This document shows positions 1 to 11,121 of a stretch of DNA of 64,000 bases, piece by piece. The stretch is from Streptomyces longwoodensis (GTDB taxonomy: Bacteria; Actinomycetota; Actinomycetes; Streptomycetales; Streptomycetaceae): contig NZ_KQ948561.1 of the NCBI RefSeq assembly GCF_001514125.1, positions 62,001 to 126,000 of the forward strand. The letters run 5' to 3'. The notes below the pieces were generated by a model. It had not been told where the DNA came from. It saw nothing but the letters and a program-made list of their open reading frames with translations, and did not search any database. The translations under genes were made by a program, and so were the position numbers. The stretch's first letter is position 1. Every line of letters begins with the position of its first letter.

Positions 1-287
1 CCGGCGTCCTGCTCCTTCTCGGAGCAGATGAAGGTCCGGTCCTCGACGCGCGCGACGTCGGTCGGGTCGGAGGCGGCGTAGTAGGAGTTCGGGCGCTTGA
101 TCGGGTCCAGCTTGCGGAAGGTGCCCTTGGCCACGAGCTCGTCGCACAGCCGGTCGTACTCGGCCTCGGACCCGTCGCACCAGACCACGGCGTCCGGCTG
201 GGTGAGTTCCGCGATCTCGTCGACCCACGAGATCAGTTCCTGGTGAGTGGTCGGGGTGACGGGGGGAGCCGCGATGTCGCGCGCCAC
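1..287 (-). CDS. pckG: Phosphoenolpyruvate carboxykinase (GTP), N-terminal fragment
   Basis: This is the first 95 codons of a gene running off the left edge. The protein begins [18 protein letters not shown] and continues through a segment rich in [10 protein letters not shown] and [16 protein letters not shown], typical of GTP-dependent PEP carboxykinase. That enzyme interconverts oxaloacetate and PEP in gluconeogenesis in the cytoplasm. The start is GTG with AGGAG about six bases upstream. The catalytic GTP-binding and metal-binding loops lie beyond the edge, so activity cannot be judged. The identification rests on the N-terminal substrate-binding region only. Confidence 0.9.
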   Translation of the reverse strand, partial: MARDIAAPPVTPTTHQELISWVDEIAELTQPDAVVWCDGSEAEYDRLCDELVAKGTFRKLDPIKRPNSYYAASDPTDVARVEDRTFICSEKEQDA

Positions 288-505
288 GATCGCTCCTAGG
301 TGAGGGATTTTGTCCTTGTCTGCCCCGTGGGGGCCGCGACCCGGATGCCGCGCCGCCTCCCTGGCTGCGCTCATCCGGTGCCGACCGCACTCATTTGATC
401 CTCCGACGACCGGGCCCATCTGTCCAGAGGACGTCACAGATGAGCGGAGTGAGGCTCGCCACGTGCACGGCGCCCCTTTGCGTCCACTTGGCGTTCAGGG
501 GGGTG

Positions 506-538
506 TTCTTTGGGCGAACCACGGGTTTCACCAAAGAA
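506..538. promoter_or_regulatory. 33-bp interrupted dyad upstream of pckG
   Basis: TTCTTTGG (506-513) is exactly mirrored by CCAAAGAA (531-538). A second inner pair, AACC and GGTT, is centred on the same axis near base 522. Nested symmetry of this kind suggests a protein-binding site rather than a terminator, since no gene ends nearby. It lies about 220 bp upstream of the pckG start and about 105 bp upstream of the hemolysin III gene. The binding protein is unknown. Confidence 0.45.
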
Positions 539-611
539 AGGAGGGTGAACGGCCCCCGTAGGAGCACGAGGTGACGGCCGTTCGCCGCAGTCGGCGCGGG
601 GCTGATTCATG

Positions 612-634
612 ACTTACGGCTCCGTAAGTAAAAT
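612..634 (+). promoter_or_regulatory. Operator-like 18-bp palindrome over the -10 box
   Basis: ACTTACGG-CT-CCGTAAGT (612-629) is a perfect inverted repeat. It abuts a -10-like TAAAAT (629-634) that ends seven bases before an ATG at 642, so the transcript would be leaderless. A repressor, for example of the TetR type, bound here would block RNA polymerase. No regulator gene is adjacent, so the repressor would act in trans. Confidence 0.55.
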
Positions 635-641
635 TCGGCGT

Positions 642-1421
642 ATGACTGCGCCCGTCCCCGACGTGCCCTCGGACTCGCCGGCCGCCGGCCGCCGTTCCGG
701 CGCGCGCTCCTCCTCCGCCACGCCCTCGACGGCCCACCAGTTCGCCCAGCAGGTCAAGCAGCAGGTGACCGAGCACCTCACCGAGCCGATCAAGCCGAAG
801 CTGCGCGGCTGGCTGCACCTCGGCATGTTCCCGGCCGCGCTGATCGCCGGCCTGGTGCTCACCGCACTGGCGGACTCCACCCGCGGCCGCATCGCCTGCG
901 GGATCTACGCCCTGACGGCCTGCCTGCTGTTCGGCGTGAGCGCCCTGTACCACCGGGGCGACTGGAGCCCGCGCATGGACGGCGTCCTGCGCCGGCTGGA
1001 CCACGCCAACATCTTCCTGATCATCGCCGGCACCTACACGCCGCTGACCCTGCTGCTCCTGCCGGGCGTCAAAGGCCGCTGGTTGCTGTGGGGCATCTGG
1101 GCCGCCGCGGGCGCCGGCATCGTGTTCCGGGTGTTCTGGGTCGGCGCCCCGCGCTGGCTCTACACGCCCTGCTACATCGCCATGGGCTGGGCGGCCGTGT
1201 TCTTCCTGCCCGACTTCCTGCACACCGGCGGCCCAGCCGTGCTGGTCCTGGTGATCGTCGGCGGCCTGCTCTACAGCGCGGGCGGCATCGTCTACGGCAT
1301 CAAGCGCCCGAACCCCTCACCGCGCTGGTTCGGCTTCCACGAGGTGTTCCATTCCCTGACACTGGCCGCGTTCGCGGTGCACTACGTCGGCATCTCCCTG
1401 GTGGCCTACCAGCACGCGTAA
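642..1421 (+). CDS. Hemolysin III / PAQR-family membrane protein
   Basis: The protein is 259 aa. After a hydrophilic N-terminus of about 60 residues there are about seven hydrophobic spans. Conserved polar residues typical of the hemolysin III (TrhA, adiponectin-receptor-like) family are visible: LYHRGDW and LDHANIF in the first half, and FHEVFHSL near the end. These histidines form the presumed metal site. Family members are linked to membrane fluidity and lipid homeostasis rather than true haemolysis. I prefer ATG 642 over ATG 609, because the -10 box at 629-634 and the dyad would otherwise lie inside the gene and no Shine-Dalgarno precedes either start. A strong terminator follows. Confidence 0.85.
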   Translation: MTAPVPDVPSDSPAAGRRSGARSSSATPSTAHQFAQQVKQQVTEHLTEPIKPKLRGWLHLGMFPAALIAGLVLTALADSTRGRIACGIYALTACLLFGVSALYHRGDWSPRMDGVLRRLDHANIFLIIAGTYTPLTLLLLPGVKGRWLLWGIWAAAGAGIVFRVFWVGAPRWLYTPCYIAMGWAAVFFLPDFLHTGGPAVLVLVIVGGLLYSAGGIVYGIKRPNPSPRWFGFHEVFHSLTLAAFAVHYVGISLVAYQHA

Positions 1422-1452
1422 CGCGCGCGGTGCGGCGCACCGCACCGGACCG

Positions 1453-1485
1453 AAAGGGCCACGGCTCCCCGCCGTGGCCCTTTTT
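1453..1485 (+). terminator. Rho-independent terminator after hemolysin III gene
   Basis: A perfect 13-bp stem (1453-1465 with 1471-1483) flanks a TCCCC loop and runs into TTTTT. This is a classical intrinsic terminator, unusually clean for a high-GC genome. It separates the hemolysin III gene from the exporter gene. Confidence 0.9.
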
Positions 1486-1518
1486 GCATGGCCGAACGCG
1501 ACTGACCGACCCTTCCGA

Positions 1519-1551
1519 TTGACAGAGCATATCTTTTGACAGCTACTCTCA
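1519..1551 (+). promoter_or_regulatory. Promoter/operator of the exporter-TetR operon
   Basis: TTGACA occurs twice, 17 bp apart (1519-1524 and 1536-1541). The second copy runs into an imperfect dyad, TGAcAG-cta-CTcTCA (1537-1551), that ends four bases before the exporter ATG. This fits autoregulation by the TetR protein encoded downstream. The -10 element is not obvious. Confidence 0.45.
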
Positions 1552-1555
1552 CTTC

Positions 1556-3100
1556 ATGGACACCTTCACTCCGGACCCCCGTCGCTGGTGGGCCCTCGCC
1601 GCCCTGGTCGCCAGCATGCTGACCCTGGGCTTCGACACGACGATCCTCAACGTGGCCCTGCCGACCATGGCCGCCGACCTCGGCGCCACCACCGGCGAGC
1701 AGCAGTGGATGGCCGACGCCTACGTGGTCGTCTTCGCCGCGCTGATGCTCCCGGCCGGTCTCCTCGGCGACCGCTTCGGACGGCGCCTGATGCTCGTCGT
1801 CGGACTCGGGATCTTCCTGGCCGGCTCCCTGGTCGGCGCGCTGGCCGACGGGGTGGGGGCGGTGATCGCCGCCCGCGCCGTGATGGGCGTCGGCGCGGCC
1901 CTGGTCACCCCGCTCGCGCTCTCCGTGCTGCCGTCGCTCTTCGCCCCCGAGGAGCGGGCCAAGGCCGTCGGCATCACCTCCGCCGCCTCCGCGCTGGGCC
2001 TGCCGCTCGGCCCGATCGTGGGCGGCTGGCTGCTGAACCACTTCTGGTGGGGCTCGGTGTTCCTGGTCAACGTGCCCATGGCCGCCCTCGGCATCGCCGC
2101 CTGCGTCCTCCTGCTCCCGGAGACCCGGGACCCCGCCTCCCCCACCGTCGACGTGGTGTCCACCGCGCTCACCGCTACCGGCCTCGGCGCCCTCGTCTAC
2201 GGGATCATCGAGGCGCCCGGCCGCGGCTGGGGCGACCCGCTGGTGCTGGGCGCCCTCACGGGGGCCGTCGTCCTGCTCACCGCGCTCGTCCTGCGCGAAC
2301 GCCGCGTCGAACGGCCCATGCTCGACATGACCCTGCTCGCCCACCGCGGCTTCCTGCTCAACACGGTCGCCGCGACCCTGGTGATGTTCGTCCTGTCCGG
2401 CCTGCTGTTCGTGCTGCCGCCCTATCTCCAGGCCGTGCTCGGCCACGACGCACTGGGCACCGGGCTGCGGCTGCTGCCGATGATGGGCGGCCTGCTCGTC
2501 GCCTCGCGCACCGCCCCGCAGCTCACCGCGCGCTTCGGCGCCCGCGCCGCGGTGACCGCCGGCCTGGTGGTCCTGGCGTTCGCCGCGTTCCTCGGCAGCC
2601 GGACGACGACGGACTCCGGCTACGGCTTCACCGCGCTGTGGCTGTCCGTCACCGGGCTCGGCTTCGGCTTCGCGCTCATCCCCGCCATGAACAGCGCCCT
2701 GGACGCCCTGCCCCGCGACCGGGCCGGCAGTGGCTCCGGCCTGCTGATGACCCTGCGCCAGGTGGGCGGCGCCATCGGCATTGCCCTGCTCGGCAGCCTG
2801 CTCGCCGGCACCTTCCGCGACCGCCTCCACACCGGCGGGCTGCCCCCGCGGGCCGCCGACACCGCCGGGGACTCCGTGGTCGCCGCGCACCTCGTCGCCG
2901 AGCGGGTGGGCTCCGCCGACCTGGCCGCCTCCGCCAACAGTGCCTACGTCCACGGCATGGGCGTCGTGCTCCTGGTGTGCGGCGTCGCCGCCCTGGTCTC
3001 GGCGCTGCCCGCGGCGGCCTTCCTGCCGGGCGCGGCCCGGCCGGACCGGGCGCCCGCCGCCCCCGTCATGGCTGACGGGGAGGCCGATGCCCGACAATGA
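1556..3100 (+). CDS. MFS drug exporter, DHA2 (EmrB/QacA) type
   Basis: The protein is 514 aa with about 14 hydrophobic spans, the DHA2 topology of proton-driven drug exporters in the cytoplasmic membrane. The first span contains FDTTILNVALPTM, the usual TM1 motif D of EmrB/QacA proteins. The loop after TM2 carries GDRFGRR, the MFS motif A. TM5 has LGPIVGGWL, the antiporter motif C. The substrate cannot be told from sequence. The gene overlaps the TetR regulator by 14 bases, so the pair is an operon in which the regulator probably senses the exported compound. Confidence 0.9.
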   Translation: MDTFTPDPRRWWALAALVASMLTLGFDTTILNVALPTMAADLGATTGEQQWMADAYVVVFAALMLPAGLLGDRFGRRLMLVVGLGIFLAGSLVGALADGVGAVIAARAVMGVGAALVTPLALSVLPSLFAPEERAKAVGITSAASALGLPLGPIVGGWLLNHFWWGSVFLVNVPMAALGIAACVLLLPETRDPASPTVDVVSTALTATGLGALVYGIIEAPGRGWGDPLVLGALTGAVVLLTALVLRERRVERPMLDMTLLAHRGFLLNTVAATLVMFVLSGLLFVLPPYLQAVLGHDALGTGLRLLPMMGGLLVASRTAPQLTARFGARAAVTAGLVVLAFAAFLGSRTTTDSGYGFTALWLSVTGLGFGFALIPAMNSALDALPRDRAGSGSGLLMTLRQVGGAIGIALLGSLLAGTFRDRLHTGGLPPRAADTAGDSVVAAHLVAERVGSADLAASANSAYVHGMGVVLLVCGVAALVSALPAAAFLPGAARPDRAPAAPVMADGEADARQ

Positions 3101-3731
3101 CGCCATGACGCCCGTACACACCTCCCCCGCGCCGGACGGTCCCCGGCCGGGCCTCCGGGAACGGAAGAAGATCAAGACCAGGACGGCGATCCGCGAGGCG
3201 ACCTATGCGCTGATCGCGGAGCAGGGGTACGAGGCCACCACGATCGAGCAGATCGCGGAGCGGGCCGAGGTGTCGCCGTCCACGGTGTTCCGGTACTTCC
3301 CGACCAAGGAGGACATCGTCCTCACGGACGAGTACGACCCGCTGATGCTGGAGGAGCTGCGCTCGCGTCCCGCCGACGAGCCGTGGACGGACTCCGTCCG
3401 GTACGTCGTGGGCCGGGCCGTCCAGCTGTCCGACCAGGACCTCGCGATCACCCGGCTGCGGGCCCGCCTGATGACGCAGGTGCCGGCGGTGCGCGCCCGG
3501 ATGCTGGAGACCATGTCCGTCACCGGCCGGATGCTCGCCCAGGCCGTCGCCGAGCGCGCCGGCCTCGGCACGGACGACCTGGAGGTACGGGTCTACACGA
3601 TGTCCCTGATCGGGGGCCTCGCGGAGGTGTACCAGTGGTGGGCGGAGAACGACATGCGGGAGGACCTGTACGGCCTCCTCGACCGCGCCCTGACCGTGCT
3701 GGAGCAGGGGTTCCCCGGGAAGAAGCCCTGA
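3087..3731 (+). CDS. TetR-family transcriptional regulator
   Basis: The protein is 214 aa with a TetR DNA-binding domain at about residues 30-75. The recognition part reads EQIAERAEVSPSTVFRYFPTKE, shown here only as its key residues AEVSPSTVFRYF. The C-terminal half is a helical ligand-binding domain ending near AEVYQWW. I chose ATG 3087 because GGGGAGG sits five bases upstream, whereas ATG 3105 has no ribosome binding site. The start lies inside the exporter gene, so translation is coupled. It most likely represses its own operon through the dyad at 1537-1551. Confidence 0.88.
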   Translation: MPDNDAMTPVHTSPAPDGPRPGLRERKKIKTRTAIREATYALIAEQGYEATTIEQIAERAEVSPSTVFRYFPTKEDIVLTDEYDPLMLEELRSRPADEPWTDSVRYVVGRAVQLSDQDLAITRLRARLMTQVPAVRARMLETMSVTGRMLAQAVAERAGLGTDDLEVRVYTMSLIGGLAEVYQWWAENDMREDLYGLLDRALTVLEQGFPGKKP

Positions 3732-3764
3732 GGCCGGCCCACCCCCGCGTGTCATCCTGACCCC

Positions 3765-4502
3765 GTGACCCCACCCGAGATCCACGTCGACGTCGCCCCC
3801 GAGCTGGCCCTGTTCGTCCCGCACGCCCGACGCCGGGGCAGCACGGCGCTCGCCGTCGACGGCGTCTCCACGCTGGGCCACGTCGTCGAGTCGCTCGGCG
3901 TCCCGCTCACCGAGGTCGGCGCGCTGGTCGTCGACGGCCGCCGGGTGCCGGTCGGGCACGTCCCGGCGGACGGCGAGTCGGTGAGCGTCCGGCCCGTCAC
4001 GCGCCCCCAGCGGGTGCCCGGGGCGCCCCTGCGCTTCCTGCTCGACGTGCACCTGGGCACCCTGGCCCGCCGGCTGCGGCTGCTGGGCGTGGACACGGCG
4101 TACGAGTCGACCGACATCGGCGACCCGGCGCTGGCCGCACGGTCGGCCGCCGAGCAGCGGGTGCTGCTCAGCCGCGACCGGGGCCTGCTGCGCCGGCGCG
4201 AGCTGTGGGCGGGCGCGTTCGTCTACAGCACCCGCCCCGACGACCAGCTCGACGACGTCCTCGACCGCTTCCGCCCCGAGCTGCGCCCCTGGACCCGCTG
4301 CACCGCCTGCAACGGCCTGCTGCACGAGGCCACCAAGGACGAGGTCGCCGACCAGCTCGCCCAGGGCACGCACCGCACATACGACGTGTTCGCCCGGTGC
4401 GACTCCTGCGGCCGCGCGTACTGGAAGGGCGCCCACCACGACCAACTGGAGGCCATCGTGGAACGCGCGGTGACGGAGCACGGGGGGCGGGACACCCCCT
4501 AG
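3765..4502 (+). CDS. Mut7-C RNase-domain protein with ubiquitin-like N-terminus
   Basis: The protein is 245 aa and starts at GTG. Residues 1-80 resemble the ubiquitin-like (MoaD/ThiS-like) domain often fused to Mut7-C. Residues about 85-245 match the Mut7-C family, with RFLLDVHLGTLARRLRLLG at its start and LLSRDRGLL in the middle. The C-terminal zinc ribbon has CTAC (around residue 182) and CDSC (around 214). Mut7-C is a PIN-like fold proposed to act on RNA. Its bacterial substrate is not established. The gene is transcribed towards the DUF255 gene. Confidence 0.8.
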   Translation: MTPPEIHVDVAPELALFVPHARRRGSTALAVDGVSTLGHVVESLGVPLTEVGALVVDGRRVPVGHVPADGESVSVRPVTRPQRVPGAPLRFLLDVHLGTLARRLRLLGVDTAYESTDIGDPALAARSAAEQRVLLSRDRGLLRRRELWAGAFVYSTRPDDQLDDVLDRFRPELRPWTRCTACNGLLHEATKDEVADQLAQGTHRTYDVFARCDSCGRAYWKGAHHDQLEAIVERAVTEHGGRDTP

Positions 4503-4533
4503 ATGTGCTGTCCGGGACGGGCCCCGGGTGGCG

Positions 4534-6561
<2,028 letters not shown>

Positions 6562-6716
6562 GTCTCCCATCCTGCCGCAGTACCCCGCACGACACCGCTC
6601 AGGCACCCCGCACGGCACCGGCCCCGGTCCGGCCCCGTCACGCACCCTCGCCCCGGCGCGCCCGCGGCACCACACTTGACCGTGGGACACCGTCGGCGCG
6701 GAGGGGGACGCGGGAC

Positions 6717-9700
6717 ATGCGGGACGCTCATCGGAGCGAGGTGGAACGGCTGTTGGAGCGGGCCGTGCGGGAGGAGGTACGGCGCGCGGGCGGGCGTACG
6801 GACGGCGCGGCGCTGCTCGCCCGGGGGCGCGCGGCGCTGGACGAGCTCGCGCGGCCGGCCGCCGAGGAGTACGAGGCGTACGTGCGGGCGCTGGACGAGG
6901 CGGAGGCCGGCCGGGTCGGCTTCGCGCAGCGGTACGCCGCGCAGGGCGGCCGGACCCCTCTGGTCGTCGCGTCGGTCGCCGCGGTCACCGCGGTCGTCGC
7001 CGACCTGGTGCTGGGCACCGGGCCGGGCACCGCGCTCGGCACGGGTGCGACCGTGGGCGTCGTCGGCGCGGCGGCGACCGTGGTGAAGGCCGCCGGGGCC
7101 CACCTGCCCGCCGCGCACCACCGGGCGGGCGCGGCGGGCCGGCCGGGCGGCCCCGAGCAGCTGCGCCTGCAGTGGCTGAGCGCGCTGGAGGTACGCGGGA
7201 TCCGCCCGTTCCTGGACCAGCAGCGGGTGCTGGGCGCCACCACCGGTCCGCGGCGGACGGGACCGCGGCTGCGCGGCGCCGACAAGAGCGCGGCGGCCCG
7301 CGGCCGGACGCTCCTGGAGCAGTCGTACGGCCAACTCCCCGAGGTGGGCGGTGCGTTCGCGGGGCGGCGCGCGGAGCTGGAGCGGATCCGGCAGTGGGCA
7401 CGGGCGGGCCGGGCGAGCACCACCACCCGGCCGACGGTCGTGGTGCTGCACGGGGAGCCGGGCAGCGGCCGGACGGCGCTGGCGGTCCGGGCCGCGCACG
7501 ACCTGCGCGACGAGTTCCGCGGGGCGTGCGTGGTGGACCTGCGCGGCGCCAGCGCCGAGGAACCGCCGCTGCCCACCCGGGACGCCCTGCTGCACCTGCT
7601 GAACCGGCTCGGCGCACCGCGCGAGCAACTGCTCTTCCGGGAGCGCTCGTCGCCCGACCAGCAGGTCAAACGGCTCGGTGAGCTGTACCACCAGCACCTG
7701 GCCGGGGTGCCCGTCATCGTGGTCCTGGACGACGCCTCGGACGCCGCGCAGGTCCTCGCCCTGGTGCCGGAGCGCTCCGACAGCCTGGTCCTGGTCACCG
7801 CGCGCACCCCGCTGGACCTGCCGGACGACGGGCCGGCGCGGGTGCACGAGCTGCCGGTCGCACCGCTGGAGCCGGCCGGCGCGGAGGAACTGCTGGGCGC
7901 CGCCGCGCAGGACCGCACCGGCCCGTACGACGCGGAGGCCACCGAGCGGATCGTCGGCCTGTGCGGCGGGCTGCCGCTGGCACTGCGGGTCGCCGGGTCC
8001 TCGCTGGGGCCGCGCTCACCGCGCCGGCTGGCCGCGGACCTGGCGGCGTACGGTCCGGTCGGGCCGGTGGAGCGGGCGCTGTGGCTGCGCTACACCGACC
8101 AGCCGGAGCCGGCCCGGCGGCTGCTGCGGCGGCTGGCGCTGTCCGGCCGGGCCTCGCTGGGCGTGGCCGCGGCGACCGCGCTGCTCGGCACGGACCGCAC
8201 CGAGGCGGCCCGGCACCTGACGGACCTCGCCCGGGCCGGTCTGGTCGACACCGTCCGCGGCGACCGGTACCGGCTGCACGACCTGGTGCGGGCCTTCGCG
8301 CAGGCCCGGCTGCTGGAGGAGGAGGACCCGGCCGAGCGCGCCGCCGCCCAGCAACGCCTGATCGTCAGCTGCGCCGAGCTCGCCGACTCGGTGCTGCGCC
8401 TGGTCGACGGCAACATGTCGACCCGCTCGGACCGCTTCACCCCGCACGGCTTCACCTCCCTGGAGGAGGCGCTGCGCTGGCTGGACGACGAGTCGAGCTT
8501 CATCACGGCGACGCTGCGGCACGCGGAGGGCGTGGACCGGGCGGCGGTGCTCAGCCTGCTGGGCGCGCTGTGCGACTACTGCCTGCTGCGCGGCGACCTG
8601 TACCGGCTGGGCGAGATCAGCGAGCTGGCCCAGTCCGTCGACGAGGACCTGCTGGTGCGCTCGGTGCAGTGGCGCACCGGCATCGCGGCCCGCCAGCTCG
8701 GCGAGCTGGACAAGGCCCGCACGACGCTGGCCTCGGTGGTCGACCTGTACCTGCGGGCCGACCACGACGCCGGAGCGGCCCGCGCCCTGGGCTCGCTGGG
8801 CATCACCCTGCACCACCAGGGCCGGCTGACCGAGGCGGCGGCCAAGCTGCGCGAGGCGCTCGACCTGCAGACGGCCCCGGAACTGGCCACCGACCGGGCG
8901 TGGACGCTGCACGCGCTGGCCGCCGTGGAACGCGACCGGGCCCGGCCCGCCGAGGCGCTGGACCTGCTGCGCCGGTCCCTGGAGCTGCACCGGGAGGGCG
9001 GCTCGGTGCACGGCGAGGCGTGGGCGCACTTCCAGCGGGGCCAGCTGTACCTGCGCCTCGACGACGTCCCGCGGGCCGAGGCCGACCTGCGCACCGCGCT
9101 GGAGCTGTACGGCCGTACCCGCGACGCCCGCGGTGAGGCGTGGGCGCTGACCCAGCTGGCCAGGGCCCGGCTGGTCGCGGGCGACGCGGCGCCGGCCGCG
9201 GAGGGACTGCGGGGGGCGGCGGCCCGGCACCGGGACAACGAGGACGCGCGCGGCGAGGCGTGGACGGTGCACTACCTGGGGCTGGCGCTGGAGGAGGGCG
9301 GCGACCTGGACCAGGCGGTGCGGGAGCTGGAGCGGGCCCGGTCGATGTTCTCGCGGATGCGGGACGTGTACGGCCTGGCGTGCGCCCGCCACCACTCGGC
9401 GCGGGTGACCCGCGACCAGCGGGCGGCCCGGACGGGCTCGCTGCGCAACTCCGGCTTCGCCCGCCAGCTGCTGGTGGACGCCCGTGCCGACTTCCAGCGC
9501 ATCGGCGTCCCGCACGGTGAGGCGTGGACCTGTCTGGAGCTGGCGATCGTGGACGCGGGCAACGCGCGCACCCCGCAGGCGCTGGCGCTGTGCGACGAGG
9601 CGGCGGGCCTGTTCGCCTCCTACGGCGACCGCCGCGGCGAGGACTGGGCCCGGTTCCTGCGCTGCACCCTGCTGCCGTACGCCTCCCCCGGCGGTGTGGA

Positions 9701-9917
9701 GGTCGGCACGGCGGTCGCCGAGGAGGAACTGACCCGCCTCGCGGGGGCCGACCATCCGCTGCGCGACAGCAAGCTCACCGACTGCGTCGAGGCGCACCGG
9801 CTCCTGCTGGAGCGCGGGGTGATCCTGGAGAAGGGCTGGCAGGCGTGGCACCTGGGCACGGTGCCGGACCGCCACGCCCGGGAGGTGATGGGGGTGGCGG
9901 TGGACCTGGCGGACTGA
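6717..9917 (+). CDS. NB-ARC ATPase / tetratricopeptide-repeat protein (AfsR-like, no SARP domain)
   Basis: The protein is 1066 aa. Residues about 80-130 form two Ala/Val/Gly-rich hydrophobic stretches. A STAND/NB-ARC NTPase follows: Walker A GEPGSGRT at 246-253, Walker [10 protein letters not shown] near 335-343, LVTART, and the GLPL-type motif [12 protein letters not shown] near 420. A winged-helix-like linker leads to a long TPR region. There the motif (R/H)GEAW recurs near residues 765, 805, 845 and 934, with the first three exactly 40 residues apart. AfsR and SARP regulators share the ATPase and TPR parts, but the OmpR-like DNA-binding domain is missing. It is therefore more likely a signalling scaffold. 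Its ligand is unknown. GGAGG lies about 11 bases before the ATG. Confidence 0.85.
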   Translation: MRDAHRSEVERLLERAVREEVRRAGGRTDGAALLARGRAALDELARPAAEEYEAYVRALDEAEAGRVGFAQRYAAQGGRTPLVVASVAAVTAVVADLVLGTGPGTALGTGATVGVVGAAATVVKAAGAHLPAAHHRAGAAGRPGGPEQLRLQWLSALEVRGIRPFLDQQRVLGATTGPRRTGPRLRGADKSAAARGRTLLEQSYGQLPEVGGAFAGRRAELERIRQWARAGRASTTTRPTVVVLHGEPGSGRTALAVRAAHDLRDEFRGACVVDLRGASAEEPPLPTRDALLHLLNRLGAPREQLLFRERSSPDQQVKRLGELYHQHLAGVPVIVVLDDASDAAQVLALVPERSDSLVLVTARTPLDLPDDGPARVHELPVAPLEPAGAEELLGAAAQDRTGPYDAEATERIVGLCGGLPLALRVAGSSLGPRSPRRLAADLAAYGPVGPVERALWLRYTDQPEPARRLLRRLALSGRASLGVAAATALLGTDRTEAARHLTDLARAGLVDTVRGDRYRLHDLVRAFAQARLLEEEDPAERAAAQQRLIVSCAELADSVLRLVDGNMSTRSDRFTPHGFTSLEEALRWLDDESSFITATLRHAEGVDRAAVLSLLGALCDYCLLRGDLYRLGEISELAQSVDEDLLVRSVQWRTGIAARQLGELDKARTTLASVVDLYLRADHDAGAARALGSLGITLHHQGRLTEAAAKLREALDLQTAPELATDRAWTLHALAAVERDRARPAEALDLLRRSLELHREGGSVHGEAWAHFQRGQLYLRLDDVPRAEADLRTALELYGRTRDARGEAWALTQLARARLVAGDAAPAAEGLRGAAARHRDNEDARGEAWTVHYLGLALEEGGDLDQAVRELERARSMFSRMRDVYGLACARHHSARVTRDQRAARTGSLRNSGFARQLLVDARADFQRIGVPHGEAWTCLELAIVDAGNARTPQALALCDEAAGLFASYGDRRGEDWARFLRCTLLPYASPGGVEVGTAVAEEELTRLAGADHPLRDSKLTDCVEAHRLLLERGVILEKGWQAWHLGTVPDRHAREVMGVAVDLAD

Positions 9918-9974
9918 CCGGCGCGGCCGGGCGGGCGGCACCCGCCACCGTCGGCCGGGCCGCCGGCCGGCCGC

Positions 9975-10238
9975 TCAGCCCCGCTGCGGCCCGGCCTCGG
10001 ACGAGCCGGTGGTGCGGGCCGCCGTGCCCGCCTCCCGGTCCGCGGTGTCCTCGGCGCCGGGGGGCTCCTTGAAGTCGACCTTGCCCATGTGGCGGTTCAT
10101 CGACTTCATCAGCGCCCACACCGCCACCGCCATCGCCGCGAAGACGATGAAGCCGAGGACACCGGGGGTGACCTTGTTCTCGTCGACCTCGGCGAGGGGG
10201 ACGAGGTGTGCCATTGCCACGCTCACGCTTGCGCTCAT
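9975..10238 (-). CDS. Small single-span membrane protein, coupled to mca
   Basis: The protein is about 87 aa with one hydrophobic span, VLGFIVFAAMAVAVWALM, then a basic segment and an acidic, disordered tail. I do not recognise a functional family; it looks like a conserved actinobacterial hypothetical protein. The ATG at 10238 lies one base after the mca stop codon, and an alternative ATG at 10247 overlaps it, so translation is coupled to mca in either case. ATG 10214 is a third possibility. Coupling suggests a role alongside mycothiol detoxification, which is inference only. Confidence 0.65.
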   Translation of the reverse strand: MSASVSVAMAHLVPLAEVDENKVTPGVLGFIVFAAMAVAVWALMKSMNRHMGKVDFKEPPGAEDTADREAGTAARTTGSSEAGPQRG

Positions 10239-10239
10239 G

Positions 10240-11121
10240 TCAGGCATTGTCGCGGATGCCCGCGAAGAGGTCGTCCTCGGGGAGGGAGGTGTCCACGAGC
10301 GACTTCGCCAGCTCGTACTCCTCCGTCGGCCAGACCTCCTTCTGCAGGTCCAGCGGCACCCGGAACCAGCCCCCGTCGGGGTCGATCTGCGTGGCGTGGG
10401 CGATCAGCGCCTTGTCGCGGATCTCGAAGAACTCCGCGCACGGCACGTGCGTGGTGAGCGTGCGGTCCTTGTGACCGGAGTCGTCCCAGCGCTTGAGCCA
10501 GTCCCCGTAGGGCGACTCCAGGCCGCGGTCGAGCATCGCCTGGTGCAGGGCCTCGGTGCGGGGGCGGTTGAAGCCCTGGTTGTAGTAGAGCTTCAGCGGC
10601 CGGTACGCCGGGCCGTACTCGGCCTCGGGGTACTTCTCGGTGTCCGCCGCGCCCTCGAACGCCACCATCGAGATCTTGTGGGTCATGATGTGGTCGGGGT
10701 GCGGGTAACCGCCGTTCTCGTCGTAGGTGGTGATCACCTGCGGGCGGAACGCGCGGATCTGCTTCACCAGCTCGCCGGCCGCGTGGTCGACGTCCTCCAG
10801 CGCGAAGCAGCCCTCGGGCAGCGGCGGCAGCGGGTCGCCCTCGGGCAGCCCGGAGTCGACGAAGCCCAGCCACTCCTGCTTGACGCCCAGGATCTCGCGG
10901 GCCTCGTCCATCTCCTTCTTGCGCACCTCGTGGATGTGCTCCTCGATGTACGCGTCGCCCTGGAGCTTGGGGTTGAGGATGGAGCCGCGCTCCCCGCCCG
11001 TGCAGGTCACGACCAGCACGTCCACCCCCTCGGACACGTACTTCGCCATGGTGGCCGCGCCCTTGCTCGACTCGTCGTCGGGGTGGGCGTGCACGGCCAT
11101 CAGTCGCAGCTGGTCAGTCAA
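10240..11121 (-). CDS. mca: Mycothiol S-conjugate amidase
   Basis: The protein is 293 aa, the usual length for Mca. The N-terminal zinc motif AHPDDE (around residues 11-16) and the downstream PHPDH motif identify the MshB/Mca (LmbE-like) metallo-amidase family. Mca cleaves mycothiol-toxin conjugates, releasing a mercapturic acid for export and GlcN-Ins for mycothiol recycling. Length and the sequence VVTCTGGERGSILNP favour Mca over MshB. The start is TTG 11121 with AGGA upstream. The promoter region is shared with the divergent DUF4307 gene. Confidence 0.92.
   Translation of the reverse strand: MTDQLRLMAVHAHPDDESSKGAATMAKYVSEGVDVLVVTCTGGERGSILNPKLQGDAYIEEHIHEVRKKEMDEAREILGVKQEWLGFVDSGLPEGDPLPPLPEGCFALEDVDHAAGELVKQIRAFRPQVITTYDENGGYPHPDHIMTHKISMVAFEGAADTEKYPEAEYGPAYRPLKLYYNQGFNRPRTEALHQAMLDRGLESPYGDWLKRWDDSGHKDRTLTTHVPCAEFFEIRDKALIAHATQIDPDGGWFRVPLDLQKEVWPTEEYELAKSLVDTSLPEDDLFAGIRDNA

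Larger units (their letters stand above)
288..641. other. Intergenic region between divergent pckG and hemolysin III gene
   Basis: This stretch of about 350 bp separates two divergently transcribed genes, so it should hold both promoters. A short open frame at 310-561 (+) has no ribosome binding site and no recognisable product, so I do not call it. The visible structure is a long interrupted dyad at 506-538 and a perfect 18-bp dyad at 612-629; both are listed separately. Base composition is lower in GC than the flanking genes. Confidence 0.6.

Noticed and set aside
310-561. 83-codon open frame in the pckG upstream gap
   Set aside because: No ribosome site, no recognisable product and codon use unlike the real genes; it lies where two divergent promoters are expected.
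551-580. GTG after AGGAGG giving a nine-codon peptide before the hemolysin III gene
   Set aside because: The ribosome site abuts the start codon too closely and the frame is not linked to the leaderless gene downstream.
1406-3175. Long open frame opposite the MFS exporter, with similar long antisense frames at 8016-9941, 18400-19691, 23311-25800 and 47820-51308
   Set aside because: In very high GC DNA, frames opposite biased genes stay open. Their products are Gly/Arg/His-rich with no domain, and the opposite strand holds clear genes.
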